From the NCBI RefSeq assembly GCF_963082655.1, contig NC_081556.1:156366578-156430577 (forward strand): a stretch of DNA of 64,000 nucleotides, read 5' to 3'. The position numbers and the translations under genes were made by a program. Source of the DNA: Stomoxys calcitrans. Its lineage: Eukaryota; Arthropoda; Insecta; Diptera; Muscidae. The notes beneath the pieces are model-generated. The model saw only the letters and a list, made by a program, of their open reading frames with translations, did no database searches and had not been told where the DNA came from. Positions 25,115 through 36,983 of the stretch are shown one piece after another. How positions within the stretch are numbered: the first letter of the stretch is position 1; the number at the start of each line of letters is the position of its first letter.

Positions 25115-26276
25115 TAAAACAAGTAAAAGCGTGCTAAGTTCGGCCGGGCCAAATCTATATACTCTCCACCATGGATCGCAATTGTCGAGTTTTTTTCCCG
25201 GCATCTCTTCTTAGGCAAACAAAGAATAATGAATAAGGACTGTTATGCTATTGGAGCTATATCAAGTTATAGTCTGATTCAGACCTTAAATGAATTGAAT
25301 GCTGAATATTGTAGAAGTCATTGTGTAATATTTCAGTCCTTTCGGAAAAGAATTGCGAATTGTACGGGCTCGAGAAGACGAATCGTTAGATCGGTTTAAA
25401 TGGAAACTGCATCTAGCTATAGATCGATTCAGACCATATTGTTGAAGGCCATGGGAGAAACCGTTGTACAAAATTTGTGCTAAATCGGATGAGAATTGCT
25501 TTCTCTAGAGGCTCAAGAAGTCAAGATTCCAGATCGGTTTATATGGCAGCTATATCAGGTTTTGTACCGATTTACGCGATGCTCATCACAGTTTTTGGAA
25601 GTCATATCAAAACACCTAATGCAAAATTTTAGCTAAATCGGATGAGAATTGCGCCTTTTAGCGTCTCATGAAATCAAGTCCCCAGATCGGTTTATATGGA
25701 CTATGAACCGATTAGAACCATACTTCGCACAAATTTTGGAAGTGGTACCAAAATACCACGTGCAAAATTACAGCCAATTCAGATAAGAATTGCGCCTTCT
25801 AAAAGCTGAAGAAATCAAAACCCCAGATCGGTTTATATGACAGCTATATCAGGTTATTGACCGATTTGCGCCATACTCATCACAGTTGTTGGAAGTGATA
25901 TCAAAACATTACGTGCCAAATTTCAATCAAATCGGATGAGAATTGCGCCCTCTAGAGTCTTTAAGAAATCAAGACCCAAGATCGGTTTATATGGCAGCTA
26001 TATCAAAACATGGGCCGATTTGGCCCATTTACAATCCCAACCGACCAACACTAATAAGAAGTATTTGTGCAAAATTTCAAGTGGCTAGCTTTACTCTTTC
26101 GAAAGTTAGCGTGCTCTCGACAGGCAGACGGACGGACGGTCATGGCTAGTTCGACTTAAAATGTCACGACGATCTAGAATATATATACTTTATGGGGTCT
26201 TAGACGCATATTTCGAGGAGTTACAAACAGAATGATGAAATCAGTATACCCCCATCCTATGGTGGAGGGTACAAAA
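25115..26276 (+). repeat. 153-bp-family block 5 (type A), both ends present
   Basis: Left module: AAGTAAAAGCGTGCTAAGTT, then CGGCCGGGCC with the second palindrome arm lost. About six units contain CAGATCGGTTTATATGGCAG. The right module is complete: TCGACAGGCAGACGGACGG, TATATACTTTATGGGGTCTT, GAGTTACAAAC, TATACCCCCATCCTATGG. Confidence 0.9.
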
Positions 26277-26280
26277 TTAT

Positions 26281-26519
26281 GGCCCAAAAGGTCCACACCC
26301 CAAAACCCCCCTAACGGGATACATTAATCGATAGGGGTGCTATGGTTCTAAAATGAAAGGTGTTTGGAAGTAAAGTACGAGTGGGATATACAACTTTTGG
26401 TAAAGTTGTGCGAGGGGCCCAACACCCAAAATCCCCCAACAAAACGTATGGACCAATTGGAACTACATGGGTATCAAATTAAGAGTGTTTGGAAGTGAAG
26501 TATGACTCTGATATAAGGT
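26281..26519 (+). repeat. Family-E repeat, left part
   Basis: Carries GAAAGGTGTTTGGAAGTAAA, AGTACGAGTGGGATAT and a second round GTATCAAATTAAGAGTGTTT, a tandem unit of roughly 125-150 bp. It resumes at 27308 after two insertions. Confidence 0.6.
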
Positions 26520-27030
26520 TAGGTTAGGCTGAAAAGAGGGTGCAGATATTAATCCGCCCCATGCCACAATGGACAGTTACCTAAGCCAGTAACTGGCTTG
26601 TTGTACGCTCTAAATACAAAAAAAAAGTTACCTCGAAAAGGAAAATCAAGTTAGAAATTCCCTGCTACTTACAAAATCCTTAATTGTTTTCCATTCCACT
26701 CCCTTAAATTTTTTCATTTCTGGAATTGTATCCCCACCTAAGTGCCGGTATCGGTTAGATGTGAAAGCCGCACAATATCAAAGGAAATGCTCCAATGTCT
26801 CATCATCTTCCCCGCATGCCCTACCCATGCTATCACTTGCCGCAACGATTTTACATATGTGAGCTCGAAGTCCTATATGTCCCGTCATGATACCAGTAGC
26901 TGATGACTGACCTCGTTCTTACTTCCTTTCAGTAATAGTCTCGTCTTCTCACGATCTGGATACCCCCATTGGATTTTCGCCTCCCTGCCGACCGTTTCGC
27001 TCTCTGATATGAAGAAGTAGATTACGAATC
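26520..27030 (-). mobile_element. Non-LTR retrotransposon, 3' tail with zinc knuckle
   Basis: The minus strand reads TGIMTGHIGLRAHICKI, then CRACGEDDETLEHFLC (C-x2-C...H-x3-C), then GVEWKTIKDFVSSRDFL and a 3' UTR ending in TAACCTAACCTTAT. This is the C-terminal end of elements whose ORF2 ends in RNase H plus a Cys/His motif. The 5' part is absent. Confidence 0.75.
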
Positions 27031-27073
27031 CGGTATATAAACATGGGAAATGGGGGCCGCCCCCAACGTCATA

Positions 27074-27305
27074 CAGGGTGGCTGATGAAAGCCGCTACCA
27101 AAAAAAAATGTAATAACTTTTTTTCTATTTAATAATAATAATTTAATAATTAATTTAATTAATTAATTAATTAATTTAATTAATAATAATTTAATAATTA
27201 ATTTAATAATTTAATTTAACATGAATAAAAGAAAAATGTATTCCATACACCGAAAAAAAAATGTAGCAATATTCATCATTGTAGCAATATTCATCAGCCA
27301 CCCTG
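27074..27305. mobile_element. CAGGGTGG MITE, copy A (232 bp)
   Basis: Perfect 16-base inverted ends CAGGGTGGCTGATGAA flanked by TA (27072-27073, 27306-27307). The interior is AATTAATT-rich, with the word GTAGCAATATTCATCA repeated back to back before the right end. The ORF at 27221-27418 crosses its end and is not a gene. Confidence 0.9.
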
Positions 27306-27307
27306 TA

Positions 27308-27605
27308 TTTAGGTCGGTGGGAACAATGTGGGATTTAAATGAAATGCCTTCAATAGTAGAGTACGAACCTGATAATAATATGAGGGACATGTCCCGAATT
27401 TCAACATCTCTACAATAAGAGACTTAAATAAAGGATCTTTGACGGTAGAGTCCAAATTTGATATTATTTGGGTCCCCTTTAATGAAAGTAACTCCAAATG
27501 GTCATATAGACCTGCCGGGAACTTGAATAAGAGATCTTTGGAAGTGGAATGTGAATCTGATATCCAGTTTTGGGACAAGAGATATTTTAAAAAAACTGTA
27601 TAATT
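27308..27605 (+). repeat. Family-E repeat, right part
   Basis: Two or more units: GGGATTTAAATGAAATGCCT, GTAGAGTACGAACCTGAT, then GATCTTTGGAAGTGGAATG and GAATCTGATATCC. It continues the block interrupted at 26519. Confidence 0.6.
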
Positions 27606-28780
27606 ACCCTCCGTGCAACAAAATGAATAATCCAACAATCATTTGTTGCTTAAATTGTTGAAAATGTTTTGTAAAAGAATCTAATTTACGCCAAAAACAT
27701 TTTTTGGCATCGCCAATTAGGCCATGTCACTTGTACAGGAGACACAAAAGTTGTTCACAATTTATTGTCGCGCCACACAGCACCAAGAGCCAAGCCAGTC
27801 AGTTCAACACACATATCGCGGCATCTAGCCCAGGCAGACAGACCCTCCCCTTCAACGTTCCGAAGCGCACATACAACAAAAAGAACAACCAAAGGCAACA
27901 ATGACAGCGACAACAACAGGGAAACTTATGTCGTTCATTCGTCCATGTCGCTACGTTGCTTGCATTCATTAGCCCACAGCTCATTTGTTAATGAGGGTGA
28001 GAAGTGAGCTGCAGTGTGTGGTGAGTTGTGTAGTGTGTGGTGTGGTTTGCTGTGTCTGGGACCTATGCGTTTATCGTTTACTTTTTTTTTGGCTTCCTTC
28101 ATTTCTGTTTTCGTTGGCCGCTGTTGCATCCGTCATCCTTATTTGTATTTAGTTTTTTTTTTGTTTTGTTTTGTTTTACTTGCCCTGAGAATGGCGTCGA
28201 ACAAAACCAAACCGCGGCAACTTGAACTTCCTCTTCATCATTCAATTATCCCTTAATTTGTAGAATTCGTGGTGTTCATGCTTGCACTCACTATGCCGTG
28301 GTGAATTGTTTTACAAAAAAAAAAAAAAATGCAGCCAATGCTTCATTGCTCTCACACTTGCTGTCATTAGTCAGTGTAGGTGAAGATGATGAGTGTGTGT
28401 TTTGGGGGAGGGGGGGTGGGTGAGGTGTCGTTAATGAGACAACAGCCACAGCACTTCAACACTTAAAATTTTGATTAAAATTTATGCGAATTGGGAGTTG
28501 TTGTGAGTCTCTATGGTTGGGTGTCCCCGACTATGACTGACTCTGGCTTATTTGCTGTACTTCGTCTCTCTGTCTGTCTCATTACAAGTTGCAAATTGCA
28601 TGTTCAAAGGCATCTTGGCATCACATCGCAGAGGCTTTTGTTGCAGTTGCGGCTGTTGTTGTTGCGAAAAGATTTATTTCGTATTTGTGTCGAGAGTTTT
28701 TCGCCTTTTTCAAAACTAATTAGATTTTCTTTAACAGCTTTTCTAGCTGTGCAATATTGTTTTTGCGGTTTTCCTCTATT
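27606..28780. other. Repeat-poor noncoding island
   Basis: ACAACAAAAAGAACAACC-type and GTGTGTGGTG runs, an A-run (28315-28329) and a G-rich stretch (28405-28420). ORFs are short and contradictory. Possible regulatory DNA, no direct evidence. Confidence 0.5.
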
Positions 28781-29329
28781 GGGGGGTTTCCATGGAGCTA
28801 ATGTTGCACAATAATATGGGTCGTAGTTTGTAGAAGCATCTTCGTTCATATTACGAACAAAATTGGTTATGATTTTCATTTGAATGCCTATCTTGGCGAA
28901 CTCTGAAAAATTAATGATTTTTATAACATAAACCATAGGCTTGGAAACATTGAAATACCCCATAATAAATTTTTGTTCTGATCCGCTCGTACGTCTGTCA
29001 AAAAACACGGCCTATAACCTATCCCTCTACATGTGAACGGATAAAGCTGTCTGATTAACATATTGTAAAAATTCTTATAGGTGGTAGGCGATGACTTAAT
29101 CAGAGGGCCCACGTATAAAGCCCAGACACTGTAAGGCCCTGAAATTTTGCAAACACTTCTGCTCTATACATATCAAATTTTACTGATCTTCACTTCTTTT
29201 AAGTCATCCGAATGCCTGATTTGTCCCAAATGTATAGGAAAAAAGGCGAGGTGTCCATATGGGACACCTTGAAAAGGTCCGGACTTGCTTTTCGAAAGGT
29301 CCAGACTTGCTTTGCAACAAAATGTTCAA
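28781..29329. other. Noncoding spacer with a short perfect palindrome
   Basis: AGGTGTCC (29249-29256) and GGACACCT (29262-29269) form a stem with a 5-base loop. Just after it an imperfect direct repeat AAAGGTCCRGACTTGCTTT occurs twice (about 29272-29311). Confidence 0.5.
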
Positions 29330-29810
29330 GCTATAATCAAAATATTCAATTTTTGACCGGATTATTTAGGTGAAACACAGATCGGTTTATGTGGGAGCTA
29401 TATAAGATAATAGGCCCATTCGGACCGTACTTGGCATAGTTGTTGGAAGTCATAACAGAACACTACGTGCAAAATTTCAGCCAAATCGGACAAAAGTTGA
29501 GGCTTGTAAGGGCTCAAGAAGTCAAATCGGGAGATCAGTTTATATGAGAGCTATATCTAAATCTGAACCAATGTGGCCCATTGGCAATCCTCAACTACCT
29601 ACATTAGTACAAAGTATCTGTGCAAAATATTAAGCGGCTGGCTTTACGCGTTCGACCGCTATCGCCATTTCGACAGACGGACATGGCTAGCTCGACTGAG
29701 AACGTCGAGACGATCAAGAATATATGAACTTTATGGGGTCTTAGACGAATATTTCGAGGTGTTACAAACGAAATGACTGGACTAGTATACCCCGTCCTTT
29801 GATGGGGGAT
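29330..29810 (+). repeat. 153-bp-family block 6 (type A), right half
   Basis: Two to three units (ACAGATCGGTTTATGTGGGA, GTGCAAAATTTCAGCCAAAT) and a full right module ending TATACCCCGTCCTTTGATGG. The left module is missing. Confidence 0.8.
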
Positions 29811-30346
29811 GTAATCGATAAAAGGATGGCAATGAGATGGGAGTCAACAGCGAGCATCACATACAACAAATTCAGCGCCATCTATTGGGGGGCTATCAAT
29901 TATTTGAATAGCAAAGCCAACCCGAACAAAGAAAAGCTTGGATGTTAGATCCACACGATCTCGGAGAAGAGAATATAACTGGACTAGTACACCCCCTCTC
30001 TTTGGTGGGGGATATAATAGACAAAAGGATGACAATGAGATGGGAGTCAACAGCGAGCATCACTAACAACAAATTAAGCGCCATCTATTGGGGGGCTATC
30101 AATTATTTGAATAGCAAAGCCAACCCGAACAAAGAAAAGCTTGGATGTTAGATCCATCCGATCTCGGAGATGAGAATATAACTGGACTAGTATACCCCAT
30201 CCTTTGGTGGGGGATGTAGTAGACAAAAGTATAACAATGAGATGGGAGTCAACAGCGAGCATCACTAACAACAAATTCAGCGCCATCTATTGGGGGGCTA
30301 TCAATTATTTGAATAGCAAAGCCAAACCGAACAAAGAAAAGCTTGG
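29776..30346 (+). repeat. About 203-bp tandem repeat, 2.8 copies, each with a right-module copy
   Basis: Units begin ACTGGACTAGTAYACCCC at 29776, 29978 and 30181 (periods 202 and 203). Each holds the end of the 153-bp element (ACCCC...GGTGGGGGAT), then GAGATGGGAGTCAACAGCGA and GCGCCATCTATTGGGGGGCT. Units are very similar, so the tandem amplification is recent relative to the block. ORFs of 62-70 residues in it are artefacts. Confidence 0.9.
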
Positions 30347-30410
30347 AGAACCCAAGCGTTAAGCGTCATAGGCGGGCATGCTAACCTATGACCTACGGTG
30401 GGCTCCCGAG
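30347..30410 (-). mobile_element. SINE1 head fragment
   Basis: AGCGTCATAGGCGGGCATGC and TAACCTATGACCTACGGTG are the inverted tRNA-like head; body and tail are gone. Confidence 0.6.
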
Positions 30411-30800
30411 CCGAGAAAAAGGTATTTCAATGACAGATTGGCAGAAGGTGAACGATGGAATCTAGTTAAACAAGTTTTTCCTCTTCATATAAGGCCATAT
30501 TTTTGGGGGAAAATTGGCTTTTTATTAGCCAGCACTTTTATATATCTCAAAAATATTTTTTGTTTTTGTTGAAAATTGTTGGGATTTGAATTTTTGGAAA
30601 TCACTTAAATCCACATTTCTTTGCTAAAGATTCATCAAATACCAGTTGGACTCCAAAGTGAAAAATTGCCCTAACTGGCCTACCACCAGCATGCAGAGTA
30701 TGCACAAAATAGCATACAAAAGGAGGACATACAAAACACAAAGAGTGTAGGGTAGCTCTCATGAGCTTCGCAACACAAATCAGCTCCAACAGGGACTCTA
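30411..30800. other. Noncoding spacer
   Basis: No module, SINE or domain recognised. The 70-residue minus ORF at 30601-30813 runs into the MITE end. Confidence 0.4.
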
Positions 30801-31036
30801 TTGGGTTGCCCAAAAAGTAATTGCGGATTTTTCATATAGTCGGCGTTGACAAATTTTTCACAGCTTGTGACTCTGTAATTGCATTCTTTCTTCTGTCAGT
30901 TATCAGCTGTTACTTTTAGCTTGCTTTGGAAAAAAAGTGTAAAAAAAGTATATTTGATTAAAGTTCATTCTAAGTTTTATTAAAAATGCATTTACTTTCT
31001 TTTATAAAATCCGCAATTACTTTTTGGGCAAACCAA
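30801..31036 (-). mobile_element. mariner MITE, copy 2 (236 bp, inverted)
   Basis: Same family as the 23859 copy, in the other direction. The left end is intact, the right end is altered (TTTGGGCAAACCAA), and TA flanks both ends (30799-30800, 31037-31038). Confidence 0.9.
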
Positions 31037-31049
31037 TACAATAAAGGTG

Positions 31050-33030
31050 ACCACCCTAACGAATTACCGAACAAAATCCCAAGGCAAATGAAAATAACGA
31101 AGGACATAACAGCGCAACATCAACATGGGCAAGGCAGGTGCCAGGCCTTGTCATGAGCAGCCCAAAGTCACTCGGTAGTGACATAGTAACTGGTCATAAT
31201 GAATAACCGGAAAGTATTCAAGCCTCCAATAAGACTCGATTTTCTCCAACCAAATGCTTCCTGCCAAAAGTTTCCCAAACTTTCAACAGTCGAATCGTTC
31301 TCAAGGATCCTAGTGGAATCCCTTACCGCCTATCCCCATCTCGCCTAAATCGCGTTCTGTCAGTACATGCCTCCAGCCCTCCGATCTCCTACATTCACAC
31401 AAATCAGTCACAGTCTAATTCCTATGCTGCAAAAAATCATTAAAGGAGCCGTGTCGCTTCAGTTTAAAACCTAGCCATAGACCGAAGCCAAAGGCGGTCC
31501 CATACAAACGTTGAGTCACGAATAAATTCGAATTTCACCCGACCATTGTCACTGTTCGTCCATCTGAATTTCCACCTATTATCATGGCGCTACAAAAAAA
31601 AGTTCTTTGACCCACCCAATATCATCATCTGCCTGCTCAGAAGCAATGAGACAATCATCACGCATTAACGGAGAATTTTCTTTCACAATCGTTGCAGAAA
31701 AATTTTGTAAATCTGGAGCTAATCAAGCTGGGTTGCAAATTTGCCCATGAACCTTCCACTAAGAAACAGGGACAAACTTCTCACATATCAATGAGTGCAG
31801 TCCGATTCAAGTTTTATGCTGATAAGGGGCCTCCTTTTTATAGCCGAGTTCGAACGGCGTACCGCAGAGCGACACCTCTTTGGAGAGGAGTTTTACATGG
31901 CATAATACCTCACAAATGTTGCCAGCATTAGGAGGGGAAAACCACCGCTGAAAATTTTTTTCTGATGGTCTCGTCAGGATTCGAACCCAGGCGTTCAGAG
32001 TCATGGGCGGACATGTTAACCTTTGCGCTACGGTGCCTCAAGCTGGGTCACGCCAAGCAAAAATCTACAGTGCATCTGCAGAAAAAGTCCTTCGCACAGT
32101 CAAAAACGCCAGGCATAGTCAACCTCTGACAAGGGAGAATATTTTTCCTTGCCAGTACGGTTGTGACTATTCCACGACACATTGGTGATCCATAAGTTGC
32201 ACAAGCACCAAAAAACCGCTATTATTGGAATGAACAGGTCAACGACTAAGTCTGCAATCACTCTTCAGAACAACCTTAACCACAACGGCTGCTCCAGTCT
32301 TACTCTCCTTCACCCGAACCAAATGGAACAGAAACCCTATCTGAAACACTCTCTCCCAGATATTTTACAAGCGCTACGTTCCTGATGCTAGCTGAATTGG
32401 ATCGAATCATTGGTAAACGATTCCGTTACAATATGCCCTGCAGCAACATAGTAATGGGATTGTCCTCCGTGATGTCAACACCAACATGAACGCCCCATTT
32501 GCGCACAATGCTCATGGCGTGCTAAGCCCGTTTCCAGCGCAAGTCTGGAATCCTAGGATGAGCAGATCATTCGCATATGCTATAATCTTAAGGGACTCAT
32601 TCAAACGCCTCAACAAAGGATCCATCATGGGGTTCCATATATGGGCCTGTTGAGGGTCTCCCTCAATATCCTTCCAAACCGTTTCGCTAGCACCAACCAT
32701 ACGCATGCCTCTATCCAAGGAGTAACGAAGCAAGAGAAAAAGTTTTCGACAACCTAATTCGCCCAAAATCCTTAGTACACTACATCATGAAAGGTAATCA
32801 TAGAAGCCTTTGAAGGGCATGGATCGATGCATCCGTAGCAGCTTCCCACCTGAAAGCCGACTGGGAACGTACCCACTTCGTAGCCCTCACTAAATCTTGT
32901 CACAATTATCCCCTCCAATATTTTTGAAATTAAGGGGAGGAGATTTATACGATGTTAGATTGCCGATCAGGCTATTTTTAGAAGGACAACGACCCGGGTC
33001 CATTTCCACATACCAGGGAAAAAGTGGCAC
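31050..33030 (-). mobile_element. R1-type non-LTR retrotransposon, RT to 3' end, split by a SINE
   Basis: The minus strand shows, in order, FPWYVEMDPGRCPSKN (about 33010), VLRILGELGCRKLFLLLRYS (about 32780), MRMVGASETVWKDIEGDPQQ, IWNPMMDPLLRRLN, YANDLLIL (YADD altered to YAND, about 32575), GVDITEDNPITMLLQG, and, beyond the SINE at 31734-32037, GRVKFEFIRDSTF and a zinc-knuckle tail (HGSFNDFLQHRN...WRHVLTERDL, about 31450-31330). Several stops. R1-clade elements classically target rDNA, but this fragment lies in non-rDNA. Confidence 0.85.
31734..32037 (-). mobile_element. SINE1, copy c (304 bp) with 11-bp target duplication
   Basis: Full-length copy: head at 32037 with A-box-like TAGCGCAAAGGTTAAC and B box GGGTTCGAATCC on the minus strand, tail TTTGCCCATGAACC at the left. 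The flanks TCAAGCTGGGT (31723-31733 and 32038-32048) are identical, the clearest insertion mark in the window. It sits inside the R1 reading frame. Confidence 0.95.
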
Positions 33031-33099
33031 AAGGCACGCCACAGGGGGGCATTTTATCGCCACTCCATAAATGGCCTATTACGGCTGCTGGCTGAGGAA

Positions 33100-33895
33100 G
33101 GATTTGAACCCGCTATAATACTTCTAAGGGGTGTTATAATACTTCGAATGGGTAAGGATCCGAAGGTGCTATGCAGAAGGACCGAAAAGGTCTTGCATAT
33201 GACATATGACTGGGCTAGACCCAGAGGTCTCAATGTTAACCCAGAGAAGTCTATAATATGCCTGCTCACCTAGAAGACGAAAATGGGCCAATTTGACGCA
33301 CCACGTTTCCTTAGCGAAACGATTTCGATATCTGACAAGGTCAAATACTTCGGTGTGATCTTGGACAGTAGACTGAATTGGAAGTGTCATATTCAGGAGC
33401 GTACTGAGAAGGCTCACAGATGTTGGGCACTATGCAGACGGGCCGTGGGCTCGAAATGGAGGCCTGAATCCGAAGATAGTTCACTGGCTCTACAGGAGTG
33501 TACTGAGAAGGCTCACAGATGTTGGTCACTATGCAGACGGGCCGTAGGCTCGAAATGGGGGCCTGAATTCGAGAATAGTCCACTGGCTCTACAGGAGCGT
33601 GATAAGACCAATACTTACTTACACCTCAGTAGTTTGGTGGATTGCTATGGAGAAAAAGTGCAACATTAGGACCATATAACAGGATCAGAGAACATGTTGT
33701 CTTGGCATAGGCGAAGCGATGAGGCTCACGCGCACAGGAGACTATTCTAGATATCCCACCCACTAACATACATATCAAGTGTGAGGCCCCCACTGCGGCT
33801 ATGAGACTTAATGCGATAAATACTACTTTCAAACAGGCTTTAACGAGTATGTCAAGTCACCTTAGCTCCGATACTGGCTACACTTTTCCAATATA
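33100..33895 (+). mobile_element. Non-LTR retrotransposon, RT C-terminal part with internal duplication
   Basis: Reads GKDPKVLCRRTEKVLHMTYD, WARPRGLNVNPEKSIICLL, ISISDKVKYFGVILDSRLNW, then a thumb-like region HRCWALCRRAVGSKW present twice owing to a 99-bp tandem duplication, then pieces of NIHIKCEAPTAAMRLNAI (about 33770). This style occurs in elements with a downstream RNase H domain. Confidence 0.8.
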
Positions 33896-34935
33896 ACCAC
33901 TCTGGTGTACATTTAGTTAATTTTCATATTTAATGATGGATGACTGAGCTAGGTGTTGGTGATGGTTGGTGATGATGTAAACGCTATTTTCTTCAAAATC
34001 TTAATGTGTTCATACCAAGAAAAGCAAATAGTTTCAGAGCTATACCCAGCAAACCATTTGCGAATAAAATTCCAAGTGGCAAATTTAACTTTGAATGAAA
34101 AACACTGCTATTGATTCCCTTGAACTGACTTGACTTGTCCGGACCTGATACCCACCAGGGGCTGTAAGGTTTTGCAGCACTAATTAAGATAGCTAGCCTA
34201 ACCTTAGCTATCCCTCCCAATGTTATGGACTGCTCGCGGTGTTAATATTTTTAAAGACTCCCCAAAATTATTAGAATTTTGTGAAGGTTTAATAATAATA
34301 ATAATTTTTTTTTTTAGCCAAATTTGTCGCTGGGATATTTTTATCCATAAATTTTGGCCCATACCACCTCCGCCACCAGACATTCCGAAAATGTTAAAAC
34401 ACAATTTTTGTTGACTTTTATTTTGGCGTAAATTATTTCACTTTTAAAACATTTGGTGTAAATTAAAAAGCATTTTTGCTTTCAAGCGTCCCCATGCTCC
34501 CCCTACACACACGCACACACACACACACACACACATACAAGCAACACTAGAGTTGACTTTGCCTGGTCTAGTCGTTGAGCTGCTTTATGCGAAATTTAAA
34601 TTTTTGTGCTTTTTTTTTGTTGTTGGCGAAAAAGTTTTTCTTTGTTACAGGCCAACGAAACGAAATGGATGGGTGTTTAGGTGAGTGAAAACGGTTGAGA
34701 TTTTGAAATTCTACAAAACAATGGAGGCCATATGCTGGGGTGGAATAATGGATTTCCCTTTTTTTTGTGTTTGTGGTGGAGACAGAGGGTGGCAGTGTAG
34801 CTATCTCAGACAAAAGAAAAGATGTGAAGGAAAAGTCTTGGCTTCAGACAAAAGAAAACTTTTGATATACGTACTTTGCATTGTAGCTTTAACATTTTTG
34901 AAGGATCTTCTCAGGCATGCGGTGATGAGGAATTA
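33896..34935. other. Noncoding, with a CA microsatellite
   Basis: A CA run covers about 34505-34538. No repeats of the main families and no credible ORF. Confidence 0.5.
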
Positions 34936-35171
34936 TGGGTTGCCCAAAAAGTAATTGCGGATTTTTTAAAACAAAAGTAAATGCATTTTAAATAAAACTT
35001 AGAATGAACTTTAATCAAATATATTTTTTTAACACTTTTTTTCTAAAGCAAGCTAAAAGTAACAGCTGATAACAGACAGAAGAAAGAATGCAATTACAGA
35101 GTCACAAGCTGTGAAAAATTTGTCAACGCCGACTATATAAAAAATCCGCAATTACTTTTTGGGCAACCCAA
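34936..35171 (+). mobile_element. mariner MITE, copy 3 (236 bp)
   Basis: The left end has lost one T (TGGGTTGCCC), the right end is intact, and TA flanks at 34934-34935 and 35172-35173. The interior is nearly identical to copy 1. Confidence 0.9.
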
Positions 35172-35310
35172 TAGTTAAAGGTGACAAGTAAATATGAAAA
35201 TTAATGAACATTAAAAATCTTATTTTGCAAAGAAATTTATTTTTAAAATCAAATTTAAACGGTGTTTCTATAGCAATAGCACTTTGATATAAAAATCGAA
35301 AAATTATTTT

Positions 35311-36955
35311 TTTTATACCCACCACCATGGAATGGGGGAGTACTAATTTCGTCATTTTATTTGTAACACCTCGAAATATTCGTCTAAGACCCCATAAAGT
35401 AAGACCCCTAAAGTCGTCTCGACGTCCTGAGTCGATCTCACCATGTTCCTCCGTCCGTCCGTCCGGCTGTCAAAATCACGATAGCGGTCGAACGCGTAAA
35501 GCTAGCCGCATGAAATTTTGCACAGATACTTAATATCAATGTAGTTCGTTGGGGATTGCAAATGGCCTATATCGGATCAGATCAAGATATAGCTCCCGTA
35601 TAAACCTATCTCCCGATTTGACTTCTTGAGCCCCTGAAAGTCGGAATTTTTGTCCGATTTGACTGAATTGCATGCGGTGTTCTGTTATGACTTTCAACTA
35701 CTATGCCAAGTAAGGTCCAAATTGGCCTATAACCTGATATAGCTCCCATATAAACCGATCTCCCGATTTGACTTTTTGAGCCTTTACAAGCCGCAATTTT
35801 TGCCCGATTTGGCTGAAATTTTGCACGTAATGGTCTGTTATGCCTTCCAACAACTGTGCCAAGTACGGTTCACATCGGTCTATAACATGATATAGCTGTC
35901 ATATTAACCGATCTTGGGTCTTGACTTCTTGAGCCTCTAGAGGACGCAATTCTTATCCGATTAGAATGAAATATTGCACCTCGTGTTTTGTTATGATATC
36001 CAACAACTGTGCCAAGTATGGTTTAAATCGGTTCATAACCTGATATAGCTGTCATATAAACCGATCTTGGGTCTTGACTTCTTGAGCCTCTAGAGGGCGC
36101 AATTCTTACCCGATTGGAATGAAATTTTGCACGACGTATCTTGTTATTATATGCAACAACTGTGCCAAGTATGGTTCGAATCGGTTCATAACCTGATATA
36201 GCTGTCATATAAACCGATCTTGGGTCTTGATTTCTTGAGCCTCTAGAGGGCGCAATTCCTATCCGATGTGGCTGAAATTTTACATGACGTATTCTATTCT
36301 TTCTTTCAACAACTGTGTCAAATAAGGTTCAAATCGGTTCATAACCTGATATAGCTGCCATATAAACCGATCTGGGATCTTGACTTCTTGAGCCTTTAGA
36401 GGGCACAATTTTTACCCGATTAGCATGAAATTTTGCAGGACGTGTTTCGCTATGACTTCCAATAACTGTGCTAAGTTAGGTTCAAATCGGTCCATAACCC
36501 AATATAGCTGCCATATAAACCGATCTTGAATCTTGACTTCTTGAGCCGCTAGAGGGCGCAATTATTATCAGATTTAGCTGAAATTTTGCATGAAATGTTT
36601 TAGTATGACTTCCAACAACTGTTCTGAGTATGGCGCAAATCGGTTCATAACCTGATATAGCTGCCATATAAACCGATCTGGGATCTTGACATCTTGAGCC
36701 TCTAGAGGGCGTAATTCTCATCCGATTTGGCTGAAATTTTGTTTCTCTCATGACCTTTAACATACGTGTCGAATATGGCATGAATCGGTTTATAGCCTAG
36801 AACAGCTCCCTTATAAACCCATCTCCCTATTTTACTTCATCAACCCCTAAAGTGCACAATTCTTACAAGATTTGCCTGAAATTTTACACAATGACTTCTA
36901 CTATGGTCTCCAATATTCAGTTCAATTATGGTCCGAAATGAACCAAAACTTGTTA
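35311..36955 (-). repeat. 153-bp-family block 8 (type A)
   Basis: Opens with the inverted right module (TTTTATACCCACCACCATGG, ATTTGTAACACCTCGAAATA, CTAAGACCCCATAAAGTAAG, CCGTCCGTCCGTCCGG). About ten units follow; landmark GCTGCCA at 36354 and 36507 gives 153 bp. It ends without the palindromic module. Confidence 0.9.
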
Positions 36956-36983
36956 ATTTTTAAATGATTTGTAAGAAAATTAG

